Below the pieces are notes generated by a model. The model had not been told where the DNA came from, ran no database searches, and saw only the letters and a program-made list of their open reading frames with translations. DNA of 64,000 bases from Bradyrhizobium sp. CSA207 (GTDB lineage: Bacteria > Pseudomonadota > Alphaproteobacteria > Rhizobiales > Xanthobacteraceae). The stretch lies in contig NZ_JAACFT010000007.1 of assembly GCF_029051685.1 (NCBI RefSeq), forward strand, positions 124,001-188,000, in the 5' to 3' direction. Both the position numbers and the translations under genes were made by a program. Below, one piece after another: positions 1 through 8,004 of this stretch (position 1 is the stretch's first letter; each line of letters starts with the position of its first letter).

Positions 1-127
1 AACCGCGAAAGGCGCTGCCGAGGTCCGATTTGCAGTCCAGACCGACGAAGACGTCGCAAACGATATCCTGCCAGAGGGCCAGACGCCTGTGCCCGGGGCT
101 GTCGTCGGTGGTGAACTGGATGGACAT
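1..127 (-). CDS. AraC-family transcriptional regulator, N-terminal fragment (partial)
   Basis: The reading frame starts at an ATG (complement of 125-127) behind a GGGAGG ribosome-binding site and stays open to the window edge, giving 42 residues beginning MSIQFTTDDSPGHRRLALWQ. The pattern of an FTTDD start, a WQD segment and an FVGLD segment resembles the N-terminal sensor domain of AraC/NitR-type activators (AraC_binding_2 type). The helix-turn-helix half lies outside the window, so the family call is inferred. It is divergent from the nitrilase gene, the arrangement seen for AraC-type activators of nitrilase and aldoxime dehydratase operons, which makes it the likely local regulator. Confidence 0.6.
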   Translation of the reverse strand, partial: MSIQFTTDDSPGHRRLALWQDIVCDVFVGLDCKSDLGSAFRG

Positions 128-336
128 GGGCTGGCCTCCCTTTCACGTCGCGAAATTCGCATGCAATCGCTGGCCTGGCAGAGCTCGAGGCAAATTCCGT
201 ACCGCCATTCCAGTCGAATTTTCGTGCCGTGGCGGTCGAGCGAACCTCATCCGGCTCTGGCCCAATAGACTGCATCGGGGGCGGGCCGCGATCAACCGGA
301 AAGCCACCTGTCCCAGCGGAGCACGAGGAGGCGGCA
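128..336. promoter_or_regulatory. Divergent intergenic region of the AraC regulator and nitrilase
   Basis: About 209 bases separate the two divergent start codons. Both promoters and any AraC-type operator must lie here. No clear -35/-10 pair or strong dyad was picked out by eye. The nitrilase has a GAGGAG ribosome-binding site at 325-330. Confidence 0.4.
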
Positions 337-1353
337 ATGGGCATCCAACATCCGAAATACAAGGTGGCGGTGGTGCAGGCGGCGCCCGCCTGGCTCGATC
401 TCGACGCCTCGATCGACAAGTCGATCGCCCTCATCAGGGAGGCGGCAGAAAAGGGCGCCAGGCTGATCGCCTTTCCGGAGGCTTTCATCCCCGGTTACCC
501 CTGGCACATCTGGCTGGACTCGCCGGCCTGGGCGATCAGCCGCGGCTTCGTGCAGCGCTATTTCGACAATTCGCTGTCCTATGACAGCCCGCAGGCCGGG
601 AAGCTGCGCGACGCCGTACGGAAGGCAAAGCTCACCACCGTGATCGGCCTGTCCGAGCGCGACGGCGGCAGCCTCTACCTCGCGCAATGGCTGATCGGTC
701 CCGATGGCGAGACGATTGCAACGCGCCGCAAGCTGCGGCCGACCCATGCCGAGCGCACCGTCTATGGCGAGGGCGACGGCAGCGACCTCGCCGTCCACGC
801 CAGGTCCGACATCGGCCGCATCGGCGCGCTGTGCTGCTGGGAGCATCTCCAGCCGTTGTCGAAATACGCGATGTATGCCCAGAACGAGCAGGTCCATGTC
901 GCGGCCTGGCCGAGCTTTTCGCTCTACGATCCCTTCGCGCCGGCGCTGGGCGCCGAGGTGAACAACGCCGCCTCGCGCGTCTATGCGGTCGAAGGTTCCT
1001 GCTTCGTGCTCGCGCCCTGCGCAACGGTGTCGCAGGCCATGATCGACGAGCTCTGCGACCGGCCCGACAAGAACGCGCTGCTCCACGTCGGTGGCGGGTT
1101 CGCCGCGATTTACGGCCCGGACGGCAGCCAGATCGGCGACAAGCTCGCGCCGGACCAGGAGGGGTTGTTGATCGCCGAGATCGATCTCGGCGCCATCGGC
1201 GTCGCCAAGAACGCGGCCGATCCGGCCGGGCACTATTCGCGCCCAGACGTCACGCGGCTCCTCCTCAACAAGAAGCGGTACCAGCGCGTCGAGCAGTTTG
1301 CGCTGCCGGTTGATACCGTCGAGCCAACGGACATCGCCGCGGCGGCAAGCTGA
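337..1353 (+). CDS. Nitrilase (carbon-nitrogen hydrolase family)
   Basis: This 338-residue protein should hydrolyse organic nitriles to the carboxylic acid and ammonia in the cytoplasm. The catalytic triad is visible: Glu48 in FPEAFIPGYP, Lys132 in RKLRPTHAER and Cys167 in ALCCWEHLQPL; the CWEH context is typical of true nitrilases rather than amidases. Start 337 is chosen because GAGGAG lies just upstream, although the frame is open further back. The aldoxime dehydratase gene begins 20 bases after the stop, so the two are probably co-transcribed and act in sequence, the dehydratase making the nitrile and this enzyme hydrolysing it. Substrate is unknown; arylacetonitriles are likely given the partner. 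Confidence 0.93.
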   Translation: MGIQHPKYKVAVVQAAPAWLDLDASIDKSIALIREAAEKGARLIAFPEAFIPGYPWHIWLDSPAWAISRGFVQRYFDNSLSYDSPQAGKLRDAVRKAKLTTVIGLSERDGGSLYLAQWLIGPDGETIATRRKLRPTHAERTVYGEGDGSDLAVHARSDIGRIGALCCWEHLQPLSKYAMYAQNEQVHVAAWPSFSLYDPFAPALGAEVNNAASRVYAVEGSCFVLAPCATVSQAMIDELCDRPDKNALLHVGGGFAAIYGPDGSQIGDKLAPDQEGLLIAEIDLGAIGVAKNAADPAGHYSRPDVTRLLLNKKRYQRVEQFALPVDTVEPTDIAAAAS

Positions 1354-1373
1354 GCTTGCAGGGAGGCCCGATC

Positions 1374-2414
1374 ATGGAATCTGCTATTCCTCAGAACCTG
1401 GAAATGAAGCGCTCGCGCCACAAGCGAGTGCCCGACGATTACCAGCCGCCATATCCGTCGTTCGTCGCGCGCTACAAGCCCACGGTCAGCCGTGTCGCGA
1501 TGGCCTATTTCGGCGTGCAGTATCGCGGCACGGCGCCAACAGTCGCGACGGCTGCGCTCGCAGAAATCGCCGGACGCTTTGCGAAGGAAAGCGGCCCATC
1601 GCATTGGGACCGCGCGCGCTACATCGATCAGGTCGGCCATGAGAACGTGGTCTCCGTCGCCTATTGGGACGACATCGCGCGCTTCGACGCCTGGTTTGCG
1701 CCGGCGCGCGAGGCGTGGACGGGGAAGGCACGTGATGGGATCGGGACTTTCATCGAGGTGCTACGTCCCTTAGTTGCGCGGCACGAGACGTTGTTCTCCT
1801 CGATCGACCGCCCCGAGGGCGTGGCCGCCATTGCCGAGGGCATGAGCGGCGAGGTGCAGGAGCATGCCTATTGGGGCGGCATGCGCGACCGCATTCCGCT
1901 GTCGCAGACCGACGCAATGGCGCCCGCCGGCAATCCCGAATTGATCCGCGACGGCGCGCGGCTGCGTGTGCAAGCGCATGACAATCTCTGCCTGATCCGT
2001 TCCGGACAGGACTGGAGCGACACGGAGGCGTCGGAGCGCAAGCTCTATCTCGACGACGTCGAGCCGGTGCTGCGCGAAGGCATGGATTTCCTGCGCGATC
2101 ACGGCCTCGGCATCGGCTGCTACGGCAACCGCTACATGCACGTGCTCACGGCTGATGGCAGCGCCAGCGAAAAATCCTACGGCCAGAGCTGGTGGAACAG
2201 CCTTGCGGCGCTGGAGCGCTGGGCGGAGTCGCATCCGACTCACGTCAAGATCTTCGGCGCGGCGATGAAATTTCTCTCGACGCTGGGGCCGTCGGCAAAA
2301 CTCCGGCTCTATCACGAGGTCACGGTGGCGGCTGGGGATGAGCAGTTCTTTGAATACCTGAACTGCCATCCGAAAACGGGCATGCTGGCCGCGGTCGAGA
2401 CCGCCGGCGCGTGA
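1374..2414 (+). CDS. Aldoxime dehydratase (heme-containing, OxdA/phenylacetaldoxime type)
   Basis: The protein dehydrates aldoximes to nitriles using a heme whose iron binds the substrate directly. At 346 residues it has the usual family length. It carries the family pattern PDDYQPPYPSFVARY near the N-terminus and the C-terminal HPTHVKIFG (about residues 287-295) and LYHEV (about 312-316) segments, which correspond to the regions holding the heme-ligand and distal histidines in OxdA-type enzymes; the exact residue assignment is inferred. ATG 1374 is preferred over an in-frame TTG at 1356 because GGGAGG sits at 1361-1366. It forms a two-gene unit with the nitrilase. Confidence 0.92.
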   Translation: MESAIPQNLEMKRSRHKRVPDDYQPPYPSFVARYKPTVSRVAMAYFGVQYRGTAPTVATAALAEIAGRFAKESGPSHWDRARYIDQVGHENVVSVAYWDDIARFDAWFAPAREAWTGKARDGIGTFIEVLRPLVARHETLFSSIDRPEGVAAIAEGMSGEVQEHAYWGGMRDRIPLSQTDAMAPAGNPELIRDGARLRVQAHDNLCLIRSGQDWSDTEASERKLYLDDVEPVLREGMDFLRDHGLGIGCYGNRYMHVLTADGSASEKSYGQSWWNSLAALERWAESHPTHVKIFGAAMKFLSTLGPSAKLRLYHEVTVAAGDEQFFEYLNCHPKTGMLAAVETAGA

Positions 2415-2417
2415 GGG

Positions 2418-3056
2418 TTACACGACGCAATGGCCGAGCAGCTCGGGATGCGCGGCGCAGATGTGATGTGCGCCGGCCTCTTTGAGCTCCGCCTCGCTGC
2501 CATAGCCATAGAGTACGCCGATCGCGGTCATGCCGTTGGTCCGGGCACCGATCACGTCATGGCTGCGGTCGCCGATCATGATGGCGCTACGCGGATCGAC
2601 CTTGGCCTCATCGAGCGCGTAGCGGAGCAGGTCGCGCTTGTCGACGCGCGTGCCGTCGAGCTCGGAGCCGAACACGCGCTCGAAATACGGTTTCAGGCCG
2701 AAATGATCGACGATGCGGGTGGCATAGATCACAGGCTTGCTGGTGGCGACGAACATTCGCTGGCCTGTTGCTGCCAGCGAGGACAATGTGTCCGTAATTC
2801 CGCTGTAGGCCTCGTTCTCGAACAGGCCGACATCGCTGAAGCGCTCGCGATAAAGCAGCAGCGCGCGGTCGGCGAGCTCGTCCGATCCGGCGAGCTTTTT
2901 CAGGCTGGCATGCAGCGGCGGGCCGATGCACCAGGTCAGCTCGTCCTCGCTCGGCACGGCAACGCCTAGCCGCTCAAGTGCGTACTGAATCGAGCGCGTG
3001 ATTCCGGGTTTCGGGTTGGTCAGCGTGCCGTCGAGATCAAAATAGATAGTCACCAT
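2418..3056 (-). CDS. HAD-superfamily hydrolase, phosphoglycolate phosphatase-like
   Basis: This 212-residue phosphatase has all HAD motifs: nucleophile motif FDLDGT (Asp7, Asp9), motif II TSK (105-107), Lys140, and the metal-binding motif GDRSHD (162-167). The cap region between residues 15 and 85 is of the small alpha-helical type found in Gph and PpaX-like phosphatases. The substrate cannot be read from the sequence; phosphoglycolate or a nucleotide is plausible. It is convergent with the aldoxime dehydratase, with only 3 bases between the stop codons, so there is no room for a separate terminator. Confidence 0.85.
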   Translation of the reverse strand: MVTIYFDLDGTLTNPKPGITRSIQYALERLGVAVPSEDELTWCIGPPLHASLKKLAGSDELADRALLLYRERFSDVGLFENEAYSGITDTLSSLAATGQRMFVATSKPVIYATRIVDHFGLKPYFERVFGSELDGTRVDKRDLLRYALDEAKVDPRSAIMIGDRSHDVIGARTNGMTAIGVLYGYGSEAELKEAGAHHICAAHPELLGHCVV

Positions 3057-3288
3057 TGTCGCCGCGCCTGCGTTGATACTGCCGTCTATTGCCCGACCTA
3101 GACGAGGCTGCAGGCCGAGGCAACTCGCACAGTCGTCATACCGGACTCCCTTCGCTAATGTCGCGTACCGTTTTAAGGCTCGCTATTCGCAAAACGTGGG
3201 CGTAAAGTCGCGCCATCACCGCCCTTCCAACGGCTTCCATCGGTGACTGAGGGTCACGAGCACTCCCGCCGACAGAGGAGGAGGGTGC

Positions 3289-3387
3289 ATGTCTCGATTT
3301 CATCTGGCCGATTGGATCGTGCCGCCAGTGATGGTCCCGCTATTTCTTCTGCTGCTGGTGGCCGCGGCGGCTTTCCTGCATGGATAA
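3289..3387 (+). CDS. Small single-pass membrane protein (32 aa)
   Basis: A 32-residue frame starts at an ATG preceded by an unusually strong purine-rich GAGGAGGAGG ribosome-binding site. It encodes a short polar start (MSRFHLADW) followed by one hydrophobic helix (about residues 10-29) and a HG terminus. Its stop overlaps the start of the next gene by 8 bases, suggesting translational coupling. The function is unknown. The strong ribosome-binding site and the coupling are the main reasons to believe it is expressed. Confidence 0.6.
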   Translation: MSRFHLADWIVPPVMVPLFLLLLVAAAAFLHG

Positions 3388-3577
3388 GACGCCGCAACTG
3401 CAATACCTCGTCAGCGGGGATCATGAAGGCGGCCGCGTCAGCCTTGGCCGGGCTACGACCGCTGCCGCCCTGAAGAAGGCGAGAGAGCTGGTGCAGGAAG
3501 GCTATCTCGACGTACGCATATGCACGCCGCAGGGCCGACTTCTGTTGCCTGACGAGTTCGATCAGTTCGAAGATTGA
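3380..3577 (+). CDS. Small hypothetical protein (65 aa)
   Basis: A 65-residue acidic soluble protein beginning MDKTPQLQYLVSGDHEGG. It has a predicted alpha-helical middle (AALKKARELVQEGY) and ends DEFDQFED. It overlaps the preceding small membrane-protein gene and is probably translated with it. No known domain was recognised. It looks like a conserved short Bradyrhizobium protein of unknown role. Confidence 0.65.
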   Translation: MDKTPQLQYLVSGDHEGGRVSLGRATTAAALKKARELVQEGYLDVRICTPQGRLLLPDEFDQFED

Positions 3578-3711
3578 TGAGACGCCAGCAGCTCTTCAAA
3601 TGGCTGCTTCCGTATCCATCCGCAGTCGCACCTGGCTGGAGCAGCAACCGGCGGTGCATGGGCAGAAATCACAGGATCTTTGATATGATTGCGGCCTGGA
3701 AAAACGTCTGC

Positions 3712-3963
3712 ATGAAACCGCTGCTTGCCGCATTGGTGCTCGGCACGTTTGCGCAAGGCGCGATCGCCGGCGAGTCCGATTGCCGCGCGATCGAAAGCAC
3801 CAGCGGGCGGCTCGCCTGCTATGACGCCGCGTTTCCTCCGAAAGTCAAGAAACCCTCCGCTGTAGAGGGCGACGCATCCCGGGCTGCTCCATACAAAGAC
3901 CCGTTCGTTGCGGAAGAGGCCATAACCGCGGCGAAGCTGAAGAATATCTGTCGCGGTTGTTGA
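3712..3963 (+). CDS. Small exported protein with CRxI...RLACYD motif
   Basis: From ATG 3712 the product is 83 residues, with a signal peptide (MKPLLAALVLGTFAQGAIA, likely cut before GES) and a mature part containing ESDCRAIES then GRLACYDAAFPP. The Cys...RLACYD spacing recurs in many small periplasmic proteins of proteobacteria, including type VI-associated TssQ/VasI relatives, where the cysteines probably form a disulfide; no secretion genes are near, so function is not assigned. ATG 3685 is an alternative start. The C-terminus carries a further CRGC. Confidence 0.6.
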   Translation: MKPLLAALVLGTFAQGAIAGESDCRAIESTSGRLACYDAAFPPKVKKPSAVEGDASRAAPYKDPFVAEEAITAAKLKNICRGC

Positions 3964-4090
3964 GGTGTTTGACAAACCGGGTGCGGGAGCCTGAGGGCGG
4001 GCGGCCAATGGGGCGTCGCATGCGCAGCTGCCACTCGGAAGCGCATACTTTGCGGTTATGTGTTGTCGCGATGGATAACGAGGAACCGTC

Positions 4091-4333
4091 ATGGCCCGCG
4101 AAACAACTTACGTGGTGCAGGCATTCAATGCCGGCAAGGGCGGAAATCTGAAGGCCGACTCTCCGATCGTCTGCAAGTCGGAAAGCGGTGCGCTGCGAAC
4201 CGCGGAGCGATTGGCATTGAGCAAGCTCGGCGTCGTTGCGTTCTCGTCCAGCGGCGATCCCGAAATGGGGGACTATGACGATGAGCCTACGGTGTTCTTC
4301 CGGAAGGGCGAGCTTCCGGCGGGCTTCGACTGA
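4091..4333 (+). CDS. Small hypothetical protein (80 aa)
   Basis: This 80-residue soluble protein starts MARETTYVVQAFNAGKGGNL behind a GAGGAA ribosome-binding site. The TYVVQAF start, the helix GALRTAERLALSK and the acidic GDYDDEP segment suggest a small alpha/beta fold. No family name is recognised. It is followed 36 bases later by another small gene in the same direction, so they may share a transcript. Confidence 0.65.
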   Translation: MARETTYVVQAFNAGKGGNLKADSPIVCKSESGALRTAERLALSKLGVVAFSSSGDPEMGDYDDEPTVFFRKGELPAGFD

Positions 4334-4369
4334 GACCTTGATTGGGAAGATATATGCAGAGGAGCCTAT

Positions 4370-4570
4370 ATGAGCGAGCGACTTGAGACACTGAAGAAAG
4401 CCCGCGATCGCATGATCGAGGACCGAGACGCGCATGCGAAAGTTCTGGCGGCCCCCTTTGAGCGCGACACGGCCGAACGCGCGCGCAACAAATTCGTCGA
4501 ATTTCAGGCGCTGATCGACGCGCTTGATCGCGCCATCAGCGGTGAAAGCCCGGTTCCGGTCAAAAACTAA
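4370..4570 (+). CDS. Small helical hypothetical protein (66 aa)
   Basis: A 66-residue highly charged protein, predicted to be almost entirely two alpha helices (ERLETLKKARDRMIEDRDAH and ARNKFVEFQALIDALDRAI). It starts at an ATG behind GAGGAG. It may be a small coiled-coil adaptor; no family is recognised. A hairpin at its stop codon is shared with the convergent TRAP receptor gene. Confidence 0.65.
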   Translation: MSERLETLKKARDRMIEDRDAHAKVLAAPFERDTAERARNKFVEFQALIDALDRAISGESPVPVKN

Positions 4571-4593
4571 GGCAGCGCCGCCGCTGCTGCCTT
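4562..4593 (-). terminator. Rho-independent terminator of the TRAP receptor gene
   Basis: Arms AAGGCAGC (4569-4576) and GCTGCCTT (4586-4593) form a perfect 8-bp stem. Read on the minus strand the hairpin is followed by AGTTTTTG, a U-rich tract, so it should end transcription of the minus-strand gene. It overlaps that gene's stop codon. Confidence 0.65.
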
Positions 4594-5627
4594 CATTGCT
4601 GCTTGGTCCATTCGACGATCGCAGCGGCATCCGTGCCGGCCTGCGTCTGCCACGCGGTGACTGTGGCCGTCGCCGCCTTCCGGAGTGCGGCGAGGAGCGA
4701 CGGCGGCGCGGGCTCGGTAATGCGGACGCCGTTGTCGCGCATGCGCGCATAATTTTCGGAGGTGCGATGGGCGAGCAGTGCGAACTGGCTTTGCTCGGTC
4801 TCGGCCGCCGCCGCCAGGACCTCGCGTTGCACCGGCTCGGACAGCTCCGCAAACGCATCGTTGCGGACAAAGGCGATGGAGACCGGCATCGCGTAATTGA
4901 TGGCCGTAAAATGCGGCAAAAAGTCCCAGAGCTTGCGTCCAGCGCCACCGTCGCCAGACGTGAGGACCGCATTCAACCGGTGCTCCCTGAGCCCGGCGAG
5001 CGCCGCGTCCATCGGCAGGAACTGCGCATTTGCGCCGGCCGCGCGCATGACGTCGCTGGAGTTGGCGTCATAAGCCCGCAAGTTCAGTTTCGGCAAGTCG
5101 CCGTCGCCTTCGAGCGGATGGTCGGACCAGAGGCCTGTGGCGGGCCAGATCGTCACATAAAGCAGTTTGAGGCCGCGCGCCGCGAGCGCCTTCTCGTAGA
5201 GCGGGCGTGCCCGCAGATTGGCATCGCGGGCGACGTCGACCGATTGCACCAGGAAGGGCAGGGTGGACAAACCGAGCACCGGGTCGAGGCCGGACAGTGC
5301 GCCTGCAAAGGCATCGCCACCGGCGATCCGGCCGTCCAGGGCGGCGCGGGGCATCTCGCCCGAGCTGATCTTGAGTTCGTTATCGAAGGCGCTGCTCACC
5401 GTCACGAACCCGTTGGTGCGCTCAGCCACGCGCTTGGCAAAGGTCGTGAGCCCGATTCCGGAAATGTTGTTCTGCGGGTACTCGGTCGTCATCCGCCAGG
5501 TGATCTGTGTGGCGACTTGCGCCATGGCCGGCGCGGCCATCACCGCGAGGGCGGCCCAGGCGAGGACAAGGATGGTGTGGATCCGTTTGGCGGGGTAGCG
5601 CATTGAGGGAAGCAGGTCAGGCAGCAT
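4593..5627 (-). CDS. TRAP transporter substrate-binding protein, DctP-like (orphan)
   Basis: This 344-residue periplasmic protein has a signal peptide (hydrophobic ILVLAWAALAVMAAPAMAQ) and a DctP-type body with a WRMTTEYPQNN start, the GLSTLPFLVQ segment, and the GLREHRLNAVLTSGDGG region near the conserved ligand-pocket arginine of the family. It should bind an organic acid for a tripartite ATP-independent transporter. No DctQ or DctM membrane subunit lies nearby, so it is an orphan receptor in this window. The start is placed at MLPDLLPS, which has a weak AAAGAG upstream; MRYPAKR 8 codons later is possible. Confidence 0.8.
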   Translation of the reverse strand: MLPDLLPSMRYPAKRIHTILVLAWAALAVMAAPAMAQVATQITWRMTTEYPQNNISGIGLTTFAKRVAERTNGFVTVSSAFDNELKISSGEMPRAALDGRIAGGDAFAGALSGLDPVLGLSTLPFLVQSVDVARDANLRARPLYEKALAARGLKLLYVTIWPATGLWSDHPLEGDGDLPKLNLRAYDANSSDVMRAAGANAQFLPMDAALAGLREHRLNAVLTSGDGGAGRKLWDFLPHFTAINYAMPVSIAFVRNDAFAELSEPVQREVLAAAAETEQSQFALLAHRTSENYARMRDNGVRITEPAPPSLLAALRKAATATVTAWQTQAGTDAAAIVEWTKQQ

Positions 5628-5646
5628 ATTGGCAACTCTTTGAACG

Positions 5647-6672
5647 ATGGCACAATGCCACAACATGGCAGATCACCTTGTGGCACGCCGTGCCGGCGTG
5701 CGCCACAGACGCGGTCGCGCCGCGCCGGCCATCATCGCAACGCTGCTTCTGTCGGTCACGCGGGGGCTCGCATGGGACAGTTCTCCGGCACAGACCGACG
5801 TCGCGGTGCCGAACGTCGAGGAGCTTGCGACGAAGCCGCAAAAGCCTGCGGATGCGCGCGAGAACGACACACGCGAATCGATCTGCCTGATCATCGAGGC
5901 TGCGGCGCGCGATGCCAATTTGCCGCTGGAATTCTTCGCCCGTGTGATCTGGCAGGAGAGCCGCTTCCAGACCGATGCCGTCGGGCCGGTGACCCGCAGC
6001 GGCGACCGCGCGCAGGGGATCGCGCAGTTTATGCCGGGCACGGCGAGCGAGCGCGGGCTGCTCAATCCCTTCAATCCGGTGCAGGCGCTGCCGAAGTCGG
6101 CGGAGTTTTTGAACGAGCTGCGCAACCAGTTCGGCAATCTCGGCCTTGCGGCCGCCGCCTACAATGCCGGGCCGCGCCGGGTCCAGGAATGGCTTGCCGG
6201 TAGCGGCCCCATGCCGGAGCAGACTCGCAACTACGTCCTCGCCATCACCGGCGCGACGGTCGAGGCCTGGGCCAAGGCTGGTGCGACCGGCGAGGGGCCG
6301 CCAAGCGCGCCGCCCACGAGCTGCCGCGATTTGATGGCGCTCTTGAAGCGCGCGCCGAATCCCTTCGTCGCCGAACTCGAGCAGCATGTGGAGCTCGCCG
6401 CCGCAAAGACCTGGGGCGTGCAGCTCGCCGCCGGCTTCGACCGCAACAGGGCGCTGGCGATGTATTCCCGCGCGGTGACGCGGCTGAGCGCGGTGATCGG
6501 CGACCGCGATCCGAGCCTCCTCTCGTCGGTGATGCGTAGCCGCGGCACGCGCGCCTTCTATCAGGTGCGCATCGGCGCCGACACGCGTAGTGAGGCGGAT
6601 GACCTGTGCAACCGCATCCGCAAGGCCGGCGGCGCCTGCTTCGTGCTGAAGAACAGGGGTGTAGCTGGGTAG
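5647..6672 (+). CDS. Lytic murein transglycosylase with C-terminal SPOR-like domain
   Basis: The protein (341 aa) cleaves peptidoglycan glycan strands in the periplasm. The SLT domain covers about residues 75-190, with catalytic Glu104 in IWQESRF, then GIAQFMPGTA (124-133) and the AAYNAGP motif. The last 40 residues (FYQVRIGADTRSEADDLCNR onward) look like a SPOR peptidoglycan-binding fold. An N-terminal hydrophobic stretch (APAIIATLLLSVTRGLA) is a signal peptide or anchor. It is divergent from the TRAP receptor with about 20 bases between the starts. ATG 5665 is an alternative start; neither has a good ribosome-binding site. Confidence 0.85.
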   Translation: MAQCHNMADHLVARRAGVRHRRGRAAPAIIATLLLSVTRGLAWDSSPAQTDVAVPNVEELATKPQKPADARENDTRESICLIIEAAARDANLPLEFFARVIWQESRFQTDAVGPVTRSGDRAQGIAQFMPGTASERGLLNPFNPVQALPKSAEFLNELRNQFGNLGLAAAAYNAGPRRVQEWLAGSGPMPEQTRNYVLAITGATVEAWAKAGATGEGPPSAPPTSCRDLMALLKRAPNPFVAELEQHVELAAAKTWGVQLAAGFDRNRALAMYSRAVTRLSAVIGDRDPSLLSSVMRSRGTRAFYQVRIGADTRSEADDLCNRIRKAGGACFVLKNRGVAG

Positions 6673-6685
6673 GAGAGCCAGAGCT

Positions 6686-6726
6686 GCTCCTTTGTGAGGA
6701 GCGAGATCAAAGCATTGCTTTGATCT
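6686..6726. repeat. Twin hairpins downstream of the transglycosylase
   Basis: Two perfect inverted repeats follow each other: GCTCCT/AGGAGC (6686-6702) and AGATCAAAGC/GCTTTGATCT with an ATT loop (6704-6726). They lie just after the transglycosylase stop and may work as a transcript end or stabiliser. No U-tract follows, so a rho-independent terminator is not certain. Confidence 0.45.
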
Positions 6727-6801
6727 TGTGCGGCAGGTGCAACCGTGTGAAAGGACAATCGACGGGCGAGCGGCCTGCGGAGAGCGGAGCTACGGAATCT
6801 G

Positions 6802-7356
6802 GTGCAGGTGATCGGCGGCGCAACATCCGGAGATTCCGCCGGAACAGTCCAAAGAATTGCTCTGGCGTGCGCTTGCGTGGTGAGCCTGGTGCTCTGGCTC
6901 GCCTTGAATGCAGACTTCTCCAACGCTCTGTTGTGGGCCGCGAAACTGGAGGGGCATCCGATCAGCGGAACCGTTGGGGTGAGCAAGGTTGCCATCTGCC
7001 TCAGCTGGAGCTTGTTGGCATTCGGGCTTATCTGCCACCGCTACCAGATAAGGATGATCACAGTTTTGGCCCTGTTGGCGGCCACTCTCGTTGCGGGGAT
7101 CGGCTCCAGCGTTGTCGACATCAAGTTTTTTGATCTGCCCGTCGCCAAACTGATCGTCCAGTCGGTGCCGCTTACATTGCTGTACACTTTCAAGCTGCCG
7201 TTGATCGCCATCGCTCTCGCATACTTCATCGTGACCAGGCGGGCGTCCGCTCATGGATATGAACGGCTATCCCTGGCAGCCACGCTGGGCCTGTGCGCGA
7301 TCATGGCGTGGACCGGTTTGTTCGACGTGATCTACCCGAGCATCGCCTGGCGCTAG
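6802..7356 (+). CDS. Hypothetical integral membrane protein
   Basis: A 184-residue protein with about five hydrophobic segments (around residues 18-36, 62-80, 84-103, 116-142 and 155-172). No motif of a known transporter or enzyme family was recognised. The start is a GTG at 6802; a second GTG at 6808 is equally possible. Codon use and the neighbouring frames are consistent with a real gene. It stands alone between the transglycosylase and trmO. Confidence 0.6.
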   Translation: MQVIGGATSGDSAGTVQRIALACACVVSLVLWLALNADFSNALLWAAKLEGHPISGTVGVSKVAICLSWSLLAFGLICHRYQIRMITVLALLAATLVAGIGSSVVDIKFFDLPVAKLIVQSVPLTLLYTFKLPLIAIALAYFIVTRRASAHGYERLSLAATLGLCAIMAWTGLFDVIYPSIAWR

Positions 7357-7495
7357 GCGGCAGTCCGCCACGCATGCCAGCCCCGCCGCACGCGCCGCTC
7401 GATCTTTGCCGGCGTCGTCGCCGGCGAGGTCTTCATGCTGGCCGGCAAGTGGTGGTTGGGCTAAAACCGCTTCCGAATAGCAAGGAACTGGAAAT

Positions 7496-7978
7496 ATGGT
7501 TCGCCAAAACGAGCTCCGCGAGGGCGAGGTCGCCATCGAGCTGCCGCCGGCGCAGGATGCCGGGCTGGTCTTCATTGGCCGCATCCGCACGCCCTGGACG
7601 TCTCGACTGGAGACGCCGCGGCAAGGACGTCACGACGGCCCTATCTGCCGGCTCGAGATCTTCGAGCCGTTCGTGCCGGCGATAAAGGGTGTCGATTTCT
7701 ACAGCAATCTCGAAGTGCTCTACTGGCTCGACAAGTCGCGCCGCGACATCGTTTTGCAGAGCCCGAAGAACAACGAGAAGACCCGCGGCACCTTCTCGCT
7801 GCGCTCGCCGGTGCGGCCCAATCCGATCGGCACCTCGATCGTCAAGCTGGTCGGCATCGAGGCCAATGCGATCCTGGTGCGTGGCCTCGACTGCATCGAC
7901 AACACGCCGCTGATCGACCTCAAGCCCGATCGCTGCGAGTTCACCCCGCTGGCGCAGCCGCAGGCCGGGGATTTTTAG
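7496..7978 (+). CDS. trmO: tRNA (N6-threonylcarbamoyladenosine-37 N6)-methyltransferase TrmO
   Basis: This 160-residue protein belongs to the TsaA/TrmO family, which methylates t6A37 of tRNAs reading ACY codons using S-adenosylmethionine. The hallmark TRGTFSLRSPVRPNPIG stretch (about residues 97-113) is present, preceded by GRIRTPW and LEIFEPF and followed by LIDLKPD. Its length matches the short bacterial and archaeal forms without the extra C-terminal domain. No partner gene is adjacent. Confidence 0.85.
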   Translation: MVRQNELREGEVAIELPPAQDAGLVFIGRIRTPWTSRLETPRQGRHDGPICRLEIFEPFVPAIKGVDFYSNLEVLYWLDKSRRDIVLQSPKNNEKTRGTFSLRSPVRPNPIGTSIVKLVGIEANAILVRGLDCIDNTPLIDLKPDRCEFTPLAQPQAGDF

Positions 7979-8004
7979 ACGGAGTGAGGGGCGCTCCGCT
8001 CCAA

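Noticed and set aside
292..1233. Long open frame on the minus strand opposite the nitrilase
   Set aside because: It is antisense to a gene with clear catalytic residues; its protein has no family pattern and arises from GC-rich codon bias.
7357..7495. Short plus-strand frame ending IFAGVVAGEVFMLAGKWWLG
   Set aside because: The hydrophobic end looks protein-like, but no start codon or ribosome-binding site was found and the frame opens at a stop after the previous gene; it could be a remnant, and is too short to call.
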